Positions 8,762 through 17,745 of a stretch of 64,000 bases of DNA are shown here, piece by piece. The DNA comes from Mesorhizobium sp. CA14 (lineage in GTDB: Bacteria > Pseudomonadota > Alphaproteobacteria > Rhizobiales > Rhizobiaceae). The position numbers and the translations under genes were made by a program. Below the pieces are notes generated by a model. It was given only the letters and a program-made list of their open reading frames with translations. It made no database searches and was not told the DNA's origin. Location of the stretch: positions 166,636-230,635 of the forward strand of contig NZ_JAIUHR010000006.1 in assembly GCF_020165195.1 (NCBI RefSeq), given 5' to 3'. Numbering within the stretch: position 1 is the stretch's first letter; every line of letters begins with the position of its first letter.

Positions 8762-9559
8762 ATGCTGGTCTGGTCGCGCCCCGGTCGCATCGTGCTTTGG
8801 TTGGTCTTCGCCCTGCTGTTCAGTGTGCTGTTCCTCGCCCCGCTCGCGGTGATCCTGCTCTCCAGCCTGGCCGACCAATGGAACGGCGTGCTGCCCAGCG
8901 GCCTGACAACAGAGCATTACAGCGATGTCGTACAAGGCGCGGCGTGGAAGGCGGTGAAGGCAAGCCTCGTCACCGGCTTCCTGGCCGGCGCAGTGGCGCT
9001 GGTCAGCGGCACCTGGGCAGCGCTTGCGCTGCGTATCCAGGACGCCACTCTGGCCAGGGTGCTCGGCGTGCTGTTCTTTATCCCCAGCGCCGTGCCTTCG
9101 GTGTCCGTCGGCCTCGGCCTGCTGGTGGCCTTCAGCCACCCGCCGCTGCTTCTCAACGGAACGATCGCTATCGTCATGGCCGCGCATTTCGTGCTGATCT
9201 CGGCCTTCACCTTCGGCAATGTCTCAGCCGGGCTGGCGCGGCTCTCTCCCGATTTCGAACAGGTGGCGTCGAGCCTCGGCGCCCGTCCGGCCTACCGGCT
9301 CCGGCATGTCACGCTGCCCTTGCTGGCGCCCTATCTGGTTGCAGCCTTCGGCCTGAGCTTCGCGCTGTCGATGGGCGAGCTTGGCGCCACGGTCATGGTC
9401 TACCCGCCGGGCTGGGTGACGCTCCCGGTATCGATCTTCAGCCTCACCGACCGCGGCGATGTGTTCGCGGGTGCGGCGCTGACCATGGTGCTCGTCGCCG
9501 TGACGCTCATCCTGCTGCTCGGGCTCGAACGCGTCACCGGCCGGCAGGCGAGGTCGTGA
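8762..9559 (+). CDS. phnV: 2-Aminoethylphosphonate ABC transporter, permease 2
   Basis: 265 residues, second permease of the importer. It has an N-terminal membrane helix (IVLWLVFALLFSVLFLAPLA) and an EAA-type coupling loop (EQVASSLGARPAYRLRHVTL, about residue 169-188). The ATG at 8762 comes two bases after the phnU stop. The open frame can be read much further upstream, but that stretch is phnU read in another frame. The stop at 9557-9559 is followed by a hairpin and a T-run, the likely end of the operon. Confidence 0.82.
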   Translation: MLVWSRPGRIVLWLVFALLFSVLFLAPLAVILLSSLADQWNGVLPSGLTTEHYSDVVQGAAWKAVKASLVTGFLAGAVALVSGTWAALALRIQDATLARVLGVLFFIPSAVPSVSVGLGLLVAFSHPPLLLNGTIAIVMAAHFVLISAFTFGNVSAGLARLSPDFEQVASSLGARPAYRLRHVTLPLLAPYLVAAFGLSFALSMGELGATVMVYPPGWVTLPVSIFSLTDRGDVFAGAALTMVLVAVTLILLLGLERVTGRQARS

Positions 9560-9581
9560 TCTCGCAAATCTGGGACGGTCA

Positions 9582-9661
9582 CCGTTTCATGGAAACGGCG
9601 AACCGCTCTATCTCTTTGTTTTTTTGAAGCAATTCCAGACGGAAAACCGCTCAACCGAGCC
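9582..9661 (+). terminator. Hairpin and T-run after phnV, within a likely rhizobial intergenic repeat
   Basis: CCGTTTC (9582-9588) pairs with GAAACGG (9592-9598) around a three-base loop. A run of seven Ts lies at about 9619-9625, sixteen or so bases past the stem, too far for a textbook intrinsic terminator. The heptamer ACCGCTC occurs on both sides of the T-run. The arrangement (hairpin, ACCGCTCTATCTCTTTG, then GCAATTCCAGACGGAAAACC) resembles a motif that I recall as common between genes in Mesorhizobium. The rest of the 172-base gap shows nothing more. Confidence 0.45.
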
Positions 9662-9731
9662 CGCGGTCAATTGGGCAGGAACGATCTCGCGGCTGACGCA
9701 TTTTGCTTCGCGTCAACAGCCGAGGGACCCG

Positions 9732-10790
9732 ATGCGCATTGCCCATGTCGCGCCGCTCTACGAATCCGTGCCGCCGAAACTCTATGGCGGGACGGAGCGG
9801 ATCGTCTTCTATATCACCGAAGCGCTGGTCGGGCTCGGACATGACGTGACTTTGTTCGCGAGCGGCGACAGCGAGACGTCGGCGCGGCTGGTGCCCGGAC
9901 GCGACCAGGCGATACGCCTCGATCCGCGGCCGAAGAAATCGGAGATCGCCGCGCATCTGGCGATGCTTGCCGATGTGCGCGAGCGCGCCGGCGAGTTCGA
10001 CGTCATCCATTTCCATCTCAGCCATTTCCTGCATTTTCCTTTCTTCGAAGAGATCGCGGGACGTACGGTGACGACGCCGCATGGCCGGCTCGACTACGTC
10101 GACCTGGCGCCGGCCTATAAGCGCTTCCCGCGTTTCCCGATGATCTCGATTTCGCACAGCCAGAAGCGCGGCCTGCCGGACGCGAACTGGCTGGCCACGA
10201 TCCATCACGGACTGCCGCTCGACGCCTACCAACCCACTTATGAGCCGCAGGCGGAAGAACCGTATCTCGCCTTCCTCGGACGCCTGTCGCGCGACAAGCG
10301 GCCGGACCGCGCCATCGAGATCGCGCGTCGGTCCGGATTGAAGCTGAAGCTGGCGGCCAAGATCGGCGACGACGACCGCGCCTATTTCCGCGACAACATC
10401 GAGGCGCTCATCGATGGCGACCGCATCGACTATGTCGGCGAGATCACCGAAGATGAGAAGGCTGGGTTTCTCGGCAATGCGGCGGGCCTGCTGTTTCCCA
10501 TCGACTGGCCGGAGCCGTTCGGCCTCGTCGCGGTCGAGGCCATGGCCTGCGGCACGCCGGTGATTGCCTGGGACCAGGGCGCTTTGCCGGAGATCGTCGA
10601 CAATGGCGTCACCGGCTTCGTCGCCGACAGTGTGGACGGTGCAGTCGCGTCGATACCCGCGCTTCTCGATCTCGACCGGCGGCAGGTGAGGGCGGTCTTC
10701 GAGAAAAGGTTCTCGGCGGCAAGAATGGCAAGCGACTATCTTGCTGCCTATATGCGTCTGGCCGGCACGCCAGAGGCGAAGGCCTCCTGA
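9732..10790 (+). CDS. Glycosyltransferase family 4 protein
   Basis: 352 residues with the GT-B fold. The N-terminal Rossmann part has the loop KLYGGTERIV (residue 16-25) and the C-terminal part has the donor-binding segments YLAFLGRLSRDKRPDRAI and EPFGLVAVEAMACGTPVI, including the E-x7-E element typical of GT4 retaining enzymes. The donor is probably a nucleotide sugar; the acceptor is not readable. It is followed 40 bases later by a debranching-type glucosidase and then by trehalose genes, so a role in glycogen or compatible-solute metabolism is a reasonable inference. The ATG at 9732 follows GAGG at 9721-9724. An in-frame start at 9624 would add 36 residues unlike the family. Confidence 0.8.
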   Translation: MRIAHVAPLYESVPPKLYGGTERIVFYITEALVGLGHDVTLFASGDSETSARLVPGRDQAIRLDPRPKKSEIAAHLAMLADVRERAGEFDVIHFHLSHFLHFPFFEEIAGRTVTTPHGRLDYVDLAPAYKRFPRFPMISISHSQKRGLPDANWLATIHHGLPLDAYQPTYEPQAEEPYLAFLGRLSRDKRPDRAIEIARRSGLKLKLAAKIGDDDRAYFRDNIEALIDGDRIDYVGEITEDEKAGFLGNAAGLLFPIDWPEPFGLVAVEAMACGTPVIAWDQGALPEIVDNGVTGFVADSVDGAVASIPALLDLDRRQVRAVFEKRFSAARMASDYLAAYMRLAGTPEAKAS

Positions 10791-10830
10791 TCTTTATGCC
10801 TTGGGGCGGGGCAAAATGAAGAGGTGACGA

Positions 10831-12993
10831 ATGACGGAGCTCGACGAGCGCAAGCTCGATCCTGCCGTAGCCCTTTCTTCGCTCGACGAGACGGCGCCAC
10901 GCGAACCGCACCGGCTTTTTGCTCTCAAGCAGGGCGACTGCTTCGCCGTCGCCGATGCCTATGGCGACATCAGAGGGGCGGGGGACGGCTTCTTCCGCGA
11001 CGACACCCGCGTGCTTTCCGAATTCCGGCTGACTGTCGGCGGCAGGCCGATGTCGCTGCTCGGCGCCTCGCTCAGCCAGGACAATGTGCTGTTCACGTCC
11101 AATCTCACCAACCTGCCGATCCAGAGTGCCGTAGGCCGCGATATCCCGCAGGGTGCAATCCATATCGAACGCGTCAGGCTGCTCTGGCAGGACAGGCTGT
11201 TTGAGCGCATCACGCTTTCCAATTACAGCCGAGAGCATTCGACCATCACCGTCTCGCTGCATTTTGCCGCCGACTTTCGCGACATGTTCGAGGTGCGCGG
11301 CTCGACGCGGGTGAAGCGCGGCACCACGCATGTCATCAAGACCGACAAGGCCTCGGCGCTGCTCGGCTATGACGGCCTCGACGGTTTGCCGAGGCTTTCC
11401 GCGATCGCCTTTTCGCAGGCTCCCGACAAACTAAGCGACACCCGCGCCGATTTCCTGATCGCGGTGACCAAGCGTAGCAGCAAGGTGCTTTATGTCGAAG
11501 TCGGCCCGGAAGCTTCGGAGGCTCCCAATCGCGACCGTTTCCGCGCCGCGGCGGCACGGGCTCGCTTCGGCATGCGCGCCAAGCGCAGGCATGGCGCCAC
11601 CGTGCACAGCTCGGGCCGCGTCTTCAACGATTGGGTCGAGCGCGCCCGCGCCGATGTCGCGCTGCTTACCACCGAGCTTCCGACCGGGCCCTATCCCTAT
11701 GCCGGCATCCCGTGGTTCTCGACGGCATTCGGCCGCGACGGTGTGATCTCGAGCCTGCAGATGCTTTGGCTCAATCCCGGCCTGGCGCGCGGGGTGCTTG
11801 CTTTTCTGGCCGAGCACCAGGCGACCGAAACGTCGCCCTTTTCGGATTCGCAGCCCGGCAAGATCATGCATGAGACGCGCAAGGGCGAGATGGCGGCGCT
11901 GCGCGAACTTCCCTTCGGCCGCTATTACGGAGGCGTCGACACCACGCCGCTCTATATCCATCTGGCTTCCGCCTACGCCGACCGCACCGGCGACATGGCC
12001 TTCATCGACAAGCTTTGGCCTTCGCTGAAAGCCGCCGCCGAATGGACGGAGGAGGCGAGCCGCGCCACCGGTTTCGTCACTTACCAGCGCGCCGCCGAGT
12101 CAGGCCTCGCCAACCAGGGTTGGAAGGACAGTTTCGATTCGGTCTTTCACGCCGATGGCCGCATCCCAAAGGGACCGATCGCGCTGGTCGAAGTGCAGGG
12201 CTATGTCTTTGCCGCCTTCCGCGGCATGGCGGCGCTCGCACGCCGCCGCGGCGAATTCGCCGACGCCGAGCACTGGGAGGGCCGCGCCGAGGAAATGCGG
12301 GTCGCCGTGGAACGCGACTTCTGGCTGGACGATATGAACTTCTACGCCTTGGCCATCGACGGCGATGGCCAGCCTTGCAAGGTCCGAACGTCAAATGCCG
12401 GGCACCTGCTTTTCGTCGGGCTGCCGCAGCCCGAACGCGCCAAGCTGGTCGCCGACCAATTGCTGTCGGCCTCCTTCCATTCCGGCTGGGGGCTGCGGAC
12501 GCTCGCCGACGATGCGGTCTTCTTCAACCCGATGTCCTACCATAACGGCTCGATCTGGCCGCATGATACGGCGCTTTGCGGCGTGGGCCTCGCGCGTTAC
12601 GGCGAGCGCGACAGCGTAGTGCGGCTGATGAGTGGTACGTTCGAGTCTGCCGTGCATTTCAACATGCGGCTTCCGGAACTGTTCTGCGGTTTCGCTCGGG
12701 CGCCCGGCGAGGCGCCCATTGCCTATCCTGTCGCCTGCCTGCCACAGGCCTGGTCGGCCGGCTCCACTTTCATGCTGATGCAGGCATGCCTGGGCCTGGA
12801 AATCGATGGCTGGGAGGGCGAATTGCATGTCACGCGACCGAGGCTGCCGATCGGCATCGACACCCTCACGATCAGGCACCTGACGGTCGGCGACAAGGCG
12901 ATCGACCTCACCTTCCAACGGGTTGGCGACCGCGTCGCCGCCTTTCTGTCCGACCGGCATGAGGGCCAGGTGCCGCTCATCGTGCGCACGTAA
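10831..12993 (+). CDS. Amylo-alpha-1,6-glucosidase / glycogen debranching-type protein
   Basis: 720 residues: an N-terminal beta-rich domain of the GDE_N type (about 25-230), then an (alpha/alpha)6-barrel glucosidase domain of the GDE_C/GH15-like clan (about 270-700). Barrel landmarks are IPWFSTAFGRDGVISSLQML near 290-309, the acidic WKDSFDS near 431, and YHNGSIWPHDT near 570. Family members remove alpha-1,6-linked glucose from branched glucans; many bacterial homologues in this clan are untested. It lies between a glycosyltransferase and otsA, so it may release glucose for trehalose synthesis. The start ATG at 10831 has AAGAGG upstream. No signal peptide is seen, so it is cytoplasmic. Confidence 0.8.
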   Translation: MTELDERKLDPAVALSSLDETAPREPHRLFALKQGDCFAVADAYGDIRGAGDGFFRDDTRVLSEFRLTVGGRPMSLLGASLSQDNVLFTSNLTNLPIQSAVGRDIPQGAIHIERVRLLWQDRLFERITLSNYSREHSTITVSLHFAADFRDMFEVRGSTRVKRGTTHVIKTDKASALLGYDGLDGLPRLSAIAFSQAPDKLSDTRADFLIAVTKRSSKVLYVEVGPEASEAPNRDRFRAAAARARFGMRAKRRHGATVHSSGRVFNDWVERARADVALLTTELPTGPYPYAGIPWFSTAFGRDGVISSLQMLWLNPGLARGVLAFLAEHQATETSPFSDSQPGKIMHETRKGEMAALRELPFGRYYGGVDTTPLYIHLASAYADRTGDMAFIDKLWPSLKAAAEWTEEASRATGFVTYQRAAESGLANQGWKDSFDSVFHADGRIPKGPIALVEVQGYVFAAFRGMAALARRRGEFADAEHWEGRAEEMRVAVERDFWLDDMNFYALAIDGDGQPCKVRTSNAGHLLFVGLPQPERAKLVADQLLSASFHSGWGLRTLADDAVFFNPMSYHNGSIWPHDTALCGVGLARYGERDSVVRLMSGTFESAVHFNMRLPELFCGFARAPGEAPIAYPVACLPQAWSAGSTFMLMQACLGLEIDGWEGELHVTRPRLPIGIDTLTIRHLTVGDKAIDLTFQRVGDRVAAFLSDRHEGQVPLIVRT

Positions 12994-13141
12994 ACAAAGC
13001 GCTGCAACTCCACGTTCAACAATCGGGAAAAGTCGGAACTGATCGCTGGTTTGCGCGTTGCAAACGTGACCCGGCCTGCCCCTCCGCGGCCGGCAAGAAC
13101 CAAAACAATGAATGGATGGCCGGAGGCAACCTGGCATTTCA

Positions 13142-14935
13142 ATGACACAATATGGCGTCGACCTGTTACTGGTCCTTATTCTCGCAAGCCTCGGATTGTC
13201 CGCACTAGCGATTTTCATTTCGATATCCCGGTACCGTCGCAATCACCCAAGGGCCTCGGCCATGGCGGGCTCCGGCGACGACTTTGCCACCGAGGCGGCG
13301 CGAAAGGTGCTGCGCGAATTCGAGAAGAACGGGCAGTCGGTCGATGCGGCTTTGGTGACGTGGTCGCCGGACACGCTGCGCAAGATCCTCGCCGACGAGC
13401 TGCCGGAAGCGCAGGTGATCGTCGTCTCCAATCGCGAACCCTATATCCACAATGAGACGAAGGATGGCGGCGTCGAGCTCGTCGTCCCGGCGAGCGGACT
13501 GGTCTCGGCGCTGGAGCCGATCACGCGCGCCTGCGCCGGCACCTGGATCGCCTATGGCGGCGGCACTGCCGACCGGACGGTGGTCGATGGAAACGACCGC
13601 GTGCAAGTGCCGCCTGGCCATCCCTCCTACACTCTGCGCCGGGTCTGGCTCAGTGACGACGAGTATCAAGGCTATTATCTCGGCTTCGCCAATGAAGGCC
13701 TGTGGCCGCTCTGCCATATCGCCTTCACGCGGCCGATTTTTCGCGAGTCGGACTGGGAGGCCTATGAAGCCGTCAACCGCAAATTCGCAGAGACCGTGGT
13801 TGCCGAGGCTCGGAACGAGCGGCCGATCGTGCTCGTCCAGGACTATCACTTCGCGCTTTTGCCGCGCATGATCCGCGAGCGCCTGCCCGAGGCGATCGTC
13901 ATCACCTTCTGGCACATCCCTTGGCCGAATTCGGAAGTGTTCAGCATATGCCCGTGGCGCGAGCGCATCCTCGACGGTTTGCTTGGCAGTTCGATCGTGG
14001 GCTTCCACACCCAGTTCCACGCCAACAACTTCACCGAGAGCGTCGACCGCTTCATGGAAAGCCGCATCGAGCGTGCCGATGCCGCCATTTCCTATGGCGG
14101 CCAGGTAACGCTGGTGCATTCCTATCCGATTTCGATCGAATGGCCGATCGATCTCCTGAAGGCCCTGCCCAGCGTCGAGGAATGCCGGATGCGCGTTCGC
14201 AAGCGGTTCAGGATTCCAGCCGGCGCCAAGCTGTGCGTCGGTGTCGAGCGTCTCGATTACACCAAGGGCATACTCGATCGCTTCCACGCGCTGGAGGAGT
14301 TGTTCATTCGCCATCCTGAAATGGTGGGTAAAGTCGTGTTCCTGCAGATCGCGGCGCCGAGCCGCGGTACGTTGCCCGCCTACAAACAGCTGCACGAGGA
14401 ATGTCTGCGCTGTGCCGAGGAGCTCAATCAGCGCTACGGCAGCGAACCCTACCGGCCGGTGGTCATGGTGGCCGAGCACCATTCGCAGGCCGCGGTCTAT
14501 GAACTCTATCGCGCCGCCGATATCTGCCTGGTCACCAGCCTGCATGACGGCATGAACCTTGTCGCCAAGGAGTTCGTCGCCTCGCGCGACGACGAGCAAG
14601 GCGTGCTTTTGCTCAGCACCTTCGCCGGCGCCTCGCGCGAGCTGCTGGAGGCGCTGATCGTCAACCCTTACGACGCGGCGATGATGAGCGAGGCGATGCT
14701 GCAGGCGCTGATCATGGGGCCGGACGAGCAGCACGAGCGTATGCGGCGCATGCGCGAGATCGTGCGCGACAACAATGTCTTTCGCTGGGCCGGCAGCATG
14801 CTGCTCGACGCCGCGCGGCTGAGGAAACGCGGCGAGCTCGACCGGGTCACCGCCTTGTACGACCGGCCGGCAGGCGTCACCGGCGATAATGTCGTTTCCA
14901 TGTTCGAACGCAAACAGGCAGTCGGATTCCGATGA
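13142..14935 (+). CDS. otsA: Trehalose-6-phosphate synthase with N-terminal membrane anchor
   Basis: 597 residues, GT20 family: makes trehalose-6-phosphate from a nucleotide-glucose and glucose-6-phosphate. Family motifs are [44 protein letters not shown] and [13 protein letters not shown], all intact. Unlike the E. coli enzyme (474 residues) it begins with a hydrophobic helix ([20 protein letters not shown], residue 5-24) and a basic patch, which looks like a membrane anchor, then about 65 linker residues before the catalytic domain. The start is uncertain: the ATG at 13142 gives the clean helix, with GGAGG 15 bases upstream; an in-frame ATG at 13112 adds ten residues. The stop overlaps otsB by four bases (ATGA). 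Confidence 0.88.
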   Translation: MTQYGVDLLLVLILASLGLSALAIFISISRYRRNHPRASAMAGSGDDFATEAARKVLREFEKNGQSVDAALVTWSPDTLRKILADELPEAQVIVVSNREPYIHNETKDGGVELVVPASGLVSALEPITRACAGTWIAYGGGTADRTVVDGNDRVQVPPGHPSYTLRRVWLSDDEYQGYYLGFANEGLWPLCHIAFTRPIFRESDWEAYEAVNRKFAETVVAEARNERPIVLVQDYHFALLPRMIRERLPEAIVITFWHIPWPNSEVFSICPWRERILDGLLGSSIVGFHTQFHANNFTESVDRFMESRIERADAAISYGGQVTLVHSYPISIEWPIDLLKALPSVEECRMRVRKRFRIPAGAKLCVGVERLDYTKGILDRFHALEELFIRHPEMVGKVVFLQIAAPSRGTLPAYKQLHEECLRCAEELNQRYGSEPYRPVVMVAEHHSQAAVYELYRAADICLVTSLHDGMNLVAKEFVASRDDEQGVLLLSTFAGASRELLEALIVNPYDAAMMSEAMLQALIMGPDEQHERMRRMREIVRDNNVFRWAGSMLLDAARLRKRGELDRVTALYDRPAGVTGDNVVSMFERKQAVGFR

Positions 14936-15717
14936 ACAATAGTCAGGCAGATCTTACCCCACCGCTTCCCGAAGGCCGGTGGGCGCTTTTCCTCGACATC
15001 GACGGGACCTTGCTGGAGCACGCGGCGCATCCCGACTCCGTCTCGGTCAGCCGGGAGTTGCGCGTTCTCCTGGAGAGGATCGAGCGGCGGCTCGACGGCG
15101 CGCTCGCCTTCATCACCGGCCGCTCGATAGCGGCCGTCGACCATCTGTTCGACCCTTTGAAACTGCGGATCGCCGGCCTCTACGGGCTGGAGCACAGACT
15201 TCGGCCGGACGGAAAGATCGAAGCCGCCGACGAACCGGCGGATATGGCGGCACTTGCCGACGAGATCGAGCTGGAGCTGGCAAGCAAGGCCGTCTATGTC
15301 GAGCGCAAGGGCCCGGTGCTCGCCATCCACACAAGGGCCGCGCCGCAGCTTCTGGCGCGGGCGACGGAGCTGGTCGAGGCAGCGCTCGCCCGCTTGCCGC
15401 AAGGCTACCGCGTGATCGCCGGCAATGCCGGCGTCGAGCTGATGCCGCTCGAAGCCGCCAAGGGCGCCGCGATCCGCCGCTTCATGCAGCTCGATCCTTT
15501 CACCGGCAGACGTCCGGTGTTCCTCGGCGACGACACGTCCGACGAGAACGGCTTCGACACGGTCAATGCCGCGGGCGGAATCTCGATCCGCGTCAAGCCG
15601 CAGGGTGAGACGGCTGCCCGCTTCGTCATCGAGGACGTTGCGAGCGCGATCGCCTGGCTAGAAGCCAATTTCGGCGAGCCGGTCGCACCAACGGTCAGTC
15701 GCAATCTCGTCGCCTAA
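14932..15717 (+). CDS. otsB: Trehalose-6-phosphate phosphatase
   Basis: 261 residues of the HAD superfamily. It dephosphorylates the product of OtsA to trehalose. HAD motif I is FLDIDGTLLE (nucleophile Asp at about residue 19), motif II is ITGRS, the motif III Lys is in KGAAIRRFM and motif IV is FLGDDTSDENGF. The start is the ATG in the 4-base overlap with otsA, so the two are translationally coupled. Trehalose is an osmoprotectant in rhizobia. It ends the plus-strand block; the next operon converges on it. Confidence 0.9.
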   Translation: MNNSQADLTPPLPEGRWALFLDIDGTLLEHAAHPDSVSVSRELRVLLERIERRLDGALAFITGRSIAAVDHLFDPLKLRIAGLYGLEHRLRPDGKIEAADEPADMAALADEIELELASKAVYVERKGPVLAIHTRAAPQLLARATELVEAALARLPQGYRVIAGNAGVELMPLEAAKGAAIRRFMQLDPFTGRRPVFLGDDTSDENGFDTVNAAGGISIRVKPQGETAARFVIEDVASAIAWLEANFGEPVAPTVSRNLVA

Positions 15718-15840
15718 ACCGGCCAGGTGCTCCACAGCTATCGCTGCTGCAGGCCCCGTGATCATGGCGATGATCTCGTTCTTGCCGGTCTTCTTCGTCT
15801 CGCGCACGCACGCCCGATCGTTCAACTTTGATCGGGACCA
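15718..15840 (-). other. Convergent gap with a possible ABC-ATPase tail remnant
   Basis: 123 bases between otsB and the minus-strand importer. Read on the minus strand, about 15749-15805 translates as CVRETKKTGKNEIIAMITG, which resembles the C-terminal end of ribose-type ABC ATPases (an element ending in ITG before a short tail). No upstream part of such a gene is present, so at most it is a fragment. No clear terminator is seen. Confidence 0.25.
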
Positions 15841-16947
15841 TTAATACGTCAGCTCCTTGCCGGTTTTGCTCGGCGCAGGAAACAGGAAGGCACCGGCAGG
15901 ATCGAAGAATACCTGCCGCCTGCCCGGCGAGGCATCATGCGTTGCCGCTGCCGAAGATGTCGGCCGGATGTCGATTTCCTGTCCGGCGCTCGTGCGCGCC
16001 ACAATACGCCGGCGTTCACCGTAGAAAGCGACATCGACGATCTCGACCGAAAGCTCCGCATTGTTCGACGAGCGCTCCAGGCGAAATGCTTCCGGCCTGA
16101 TCATCAGCCTGGTTTTCTGTCCGGGCGCGAAGCTGCCATTGGCGTTTATGCCGGAGACAAGCGCGCCGTCAGCGAGGCGAATGGTCGAGGCGCCGCCCAC
16201 GGTTTCCAGATGCTCGGCAGCGAGGAAATTCGAGTTGCCGATGAAGCCGGCAACAAAATCGGTTGTGGGCCTAAGATAGAGGTCTTCGCCGGTGCCGATC
16301 TGTTCGATGCGGCCATCCCTGAAGAGGGCGATGCGGTCCGACAGATGCAGCGCTTCTTCCTGATCGTGGGTGACGTAAAGGATGGTGACGCCGGTTTCGC
16401 GATGGATGCGGCGGATCTCGGCCTGGATCTCCTCGCGCAGCTTCTTGTCCAGTGCCGACAGTGGTTCGTCCATCAGCAGGATCGGCGGATCATAGGCCAG
16501 CGCGCGGGCAAGCGCGACGCGCTGCTGCTGACCGCCCGAGAGCGCCGCGGGCAGACGCTCGGCGAAGCTTTCCAGCCGCACTAAGGAGAGCATGTCGGCG
16601 ACCTTGCGCCTGACCTCGGTCTCCGGCCGGCGGCGGACGCGAAGTGGGAAGGCGACGTTTTCCGCGACGCTCAGGTGCGGGAACAGCGTGTAGCGCTGAA
16701 AGACCATGCCGATGTTGCGCTTGTGCGAGGGCACTGAAAGCAGCGACTTGCCCTGCAGCAGCACGTCGCCGGAGGTCGGATCCTGGAAGCCGGCGATGGC
16801 ATAGAGCGTGGTCGACTTGCCGGAACCGGACGGCCCGAGGAAGGTCAGGAATTCGCCCTTCGGAATATCCAGCGTCACATTATGAACGGCGGTAAAGGCG
16901 CCGAACGCCTTGCGCAATTTGCGGATCGAGAGAAAGGGTTGGGTCAT
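15841..16947 (-). CDS. Polyamine/opine-type ABC transporter, ATPase (PotA-like)
   Basis: 368 residues. Walker A FLGPSGSGKSTT, Q-loop VFQRYTLFPH, signature ALSGGQQQRVALARAL, Walker B ILLMDEPLSALD, switch His VTHDQEEAL, then a C-terminal TOBE region (RLMIRPEAFRLE). This is the last gene of an eight-gene minus-strand operon and overlaps the upstream permease by four bases. The subfamily (MoI/PotA-like) fits the permeases and binding protein upstream. The transported compound is probably a small amine, amide or heterocycle processed by the enzymes at the operon head; that is inference. Confidence 0.85.
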   Translation of the reverse strand: MTQPFLSIRKLRKAFGAFTAVHNVTLDIPKGEFLTFLGPSGSGKSTTLYAIAGFQDPTSGDVLLQGKSLLSVPSHKRNIGMVFQRYTLFPHLSVAENVAFPLRVRRRPETEVRRKVADMLSLVRLESFAERLPAALSGGQQQRVALARALAYDPPILLMDEPLSALDKKLREEIQAEIRRIHRETGVTILYVTHDQEEALHLSDRIALFRDGRIEQIGTGEDLYLRPTTDFVAGFIGNSNFLAAEHLETVGGASTIRLADGALVSGINANGSFAPGQKTRLMIRPEAFRLERSSNNAELSVEIVDVAFYGERRRIVARTSAGQEIDIRPTSSAAATHDASPGRRQVFFDPAGAFLFPAPSKTGKELTY

Positions 16948-17744
16948 GTCTGCAGCTTTCGGCGCAAGAGTGCCGTCACGATCATCAGGGCCAGCGTGAG
17001 CGCGACCAGCAGACTGGAGGCGGCGGCGATGACGGGGGTGAGGTCGGAGCGGAGACTGCCCCAGATCTTGACCGGCAACGTCTGCAGGGTGGGGCTCGCC
17101 ATGAAGATAGCGACCACGACCTCATCCCATGACGCCAGGAAGGAAAAGATCGCGGCGGAGAAGATGCCGATGCGGATCGACGGCAGGGTGATCCTGAGCT
17201 TGGCCTGCAGCGGGCTGGCGCCGCAGACGATGGCCGCATCCTCGATCGACTTGTCGAAGCCTTCCAGAGCGGTCGCGATCGGGATGATGGCGAAAGGCAG
17301 CGCCAGCACCGTGTGAGCGACGACGAAGCCGATGGTGGTGCCGCCGAGGCCAAGCCGCAGGAAGAAGGCGTAGATGGCGATAGCGAAAACGACAACCGGC
17401 AGGACCATCGGCGTGAGCAGCAGCCCGCGCAGGACCTCGCGGCCGCGGAACTGGCCGCGAATCAGCGCGAAGGAGGCGAGCAGGCCGATGGCGACGGCGA
17501 GGATCGCCGTCATCGTAGCGATACGCGCGCTGGTGAGGGCCGCTTCGATCCAGGAGGGATCGGCGAACAGCTCCTGATACCATTTCAGCGTCCAGCCGGG
17601 GGGCGGAAAGGCCAGCCAACGCGAGGAGCCGAAGGAGAGGAGCACAATGAAGACCACGGGCAGCAGCAGGAAGGCGGCGACCAGCGCGGTGAAGGCGAGC
17701 AGTGCTGCCTTCAACCAGCCGAGGCGGTCATAGTCGAGCAGCAT
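16944..17744 (-). CDS. ABC transporter permease, PotC-like
   Basis: 266 residues, about six membrane segments, starting with a cytoplasmic end (MLLDYDRLGW) and a first helix around residues 15-40. The coupling loop is EDAAIVCGASPLQAKLRITL. The ATG at 17744 lies one base after the stop of the upstream permease. A longer in-frame reading back to 17840 overlaps that gene and is rejected. It forms the channel with the PotB-like partner. Confidence 0.82.
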   Translation of the reverse strand: MLLDYDRLGWLKAALLAFTALVAAFLLLPVVFIVLLSFGSSRWLAFPPPGWTLKWYQELFADPSWIEAALTSARIATMTAILAVAIGLLASFALIRGQFRGREVLRGLLLTPMVLPVVVFAIAIYAFFLRLGLGGTTIGFVVAHTVLALPFAIIPIATALEGFDKSIEDAAIVCGASPLQAKLRITLPSIRIGIFSAAIFSFLASWDEVVVAIFMASPTLQTLPVKIWGSLRSDLTPVIAAASSLLVALTLALMIVTALLRRKLQT

Positions 17745-17745
17745 C

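Noticed and set aside
13205..14734. Minus-strand open frame of 509 codons opposite otsA
   Set aside because: Antisense shadow of a well-supported GT20 gene; no domain and no ribosome site.
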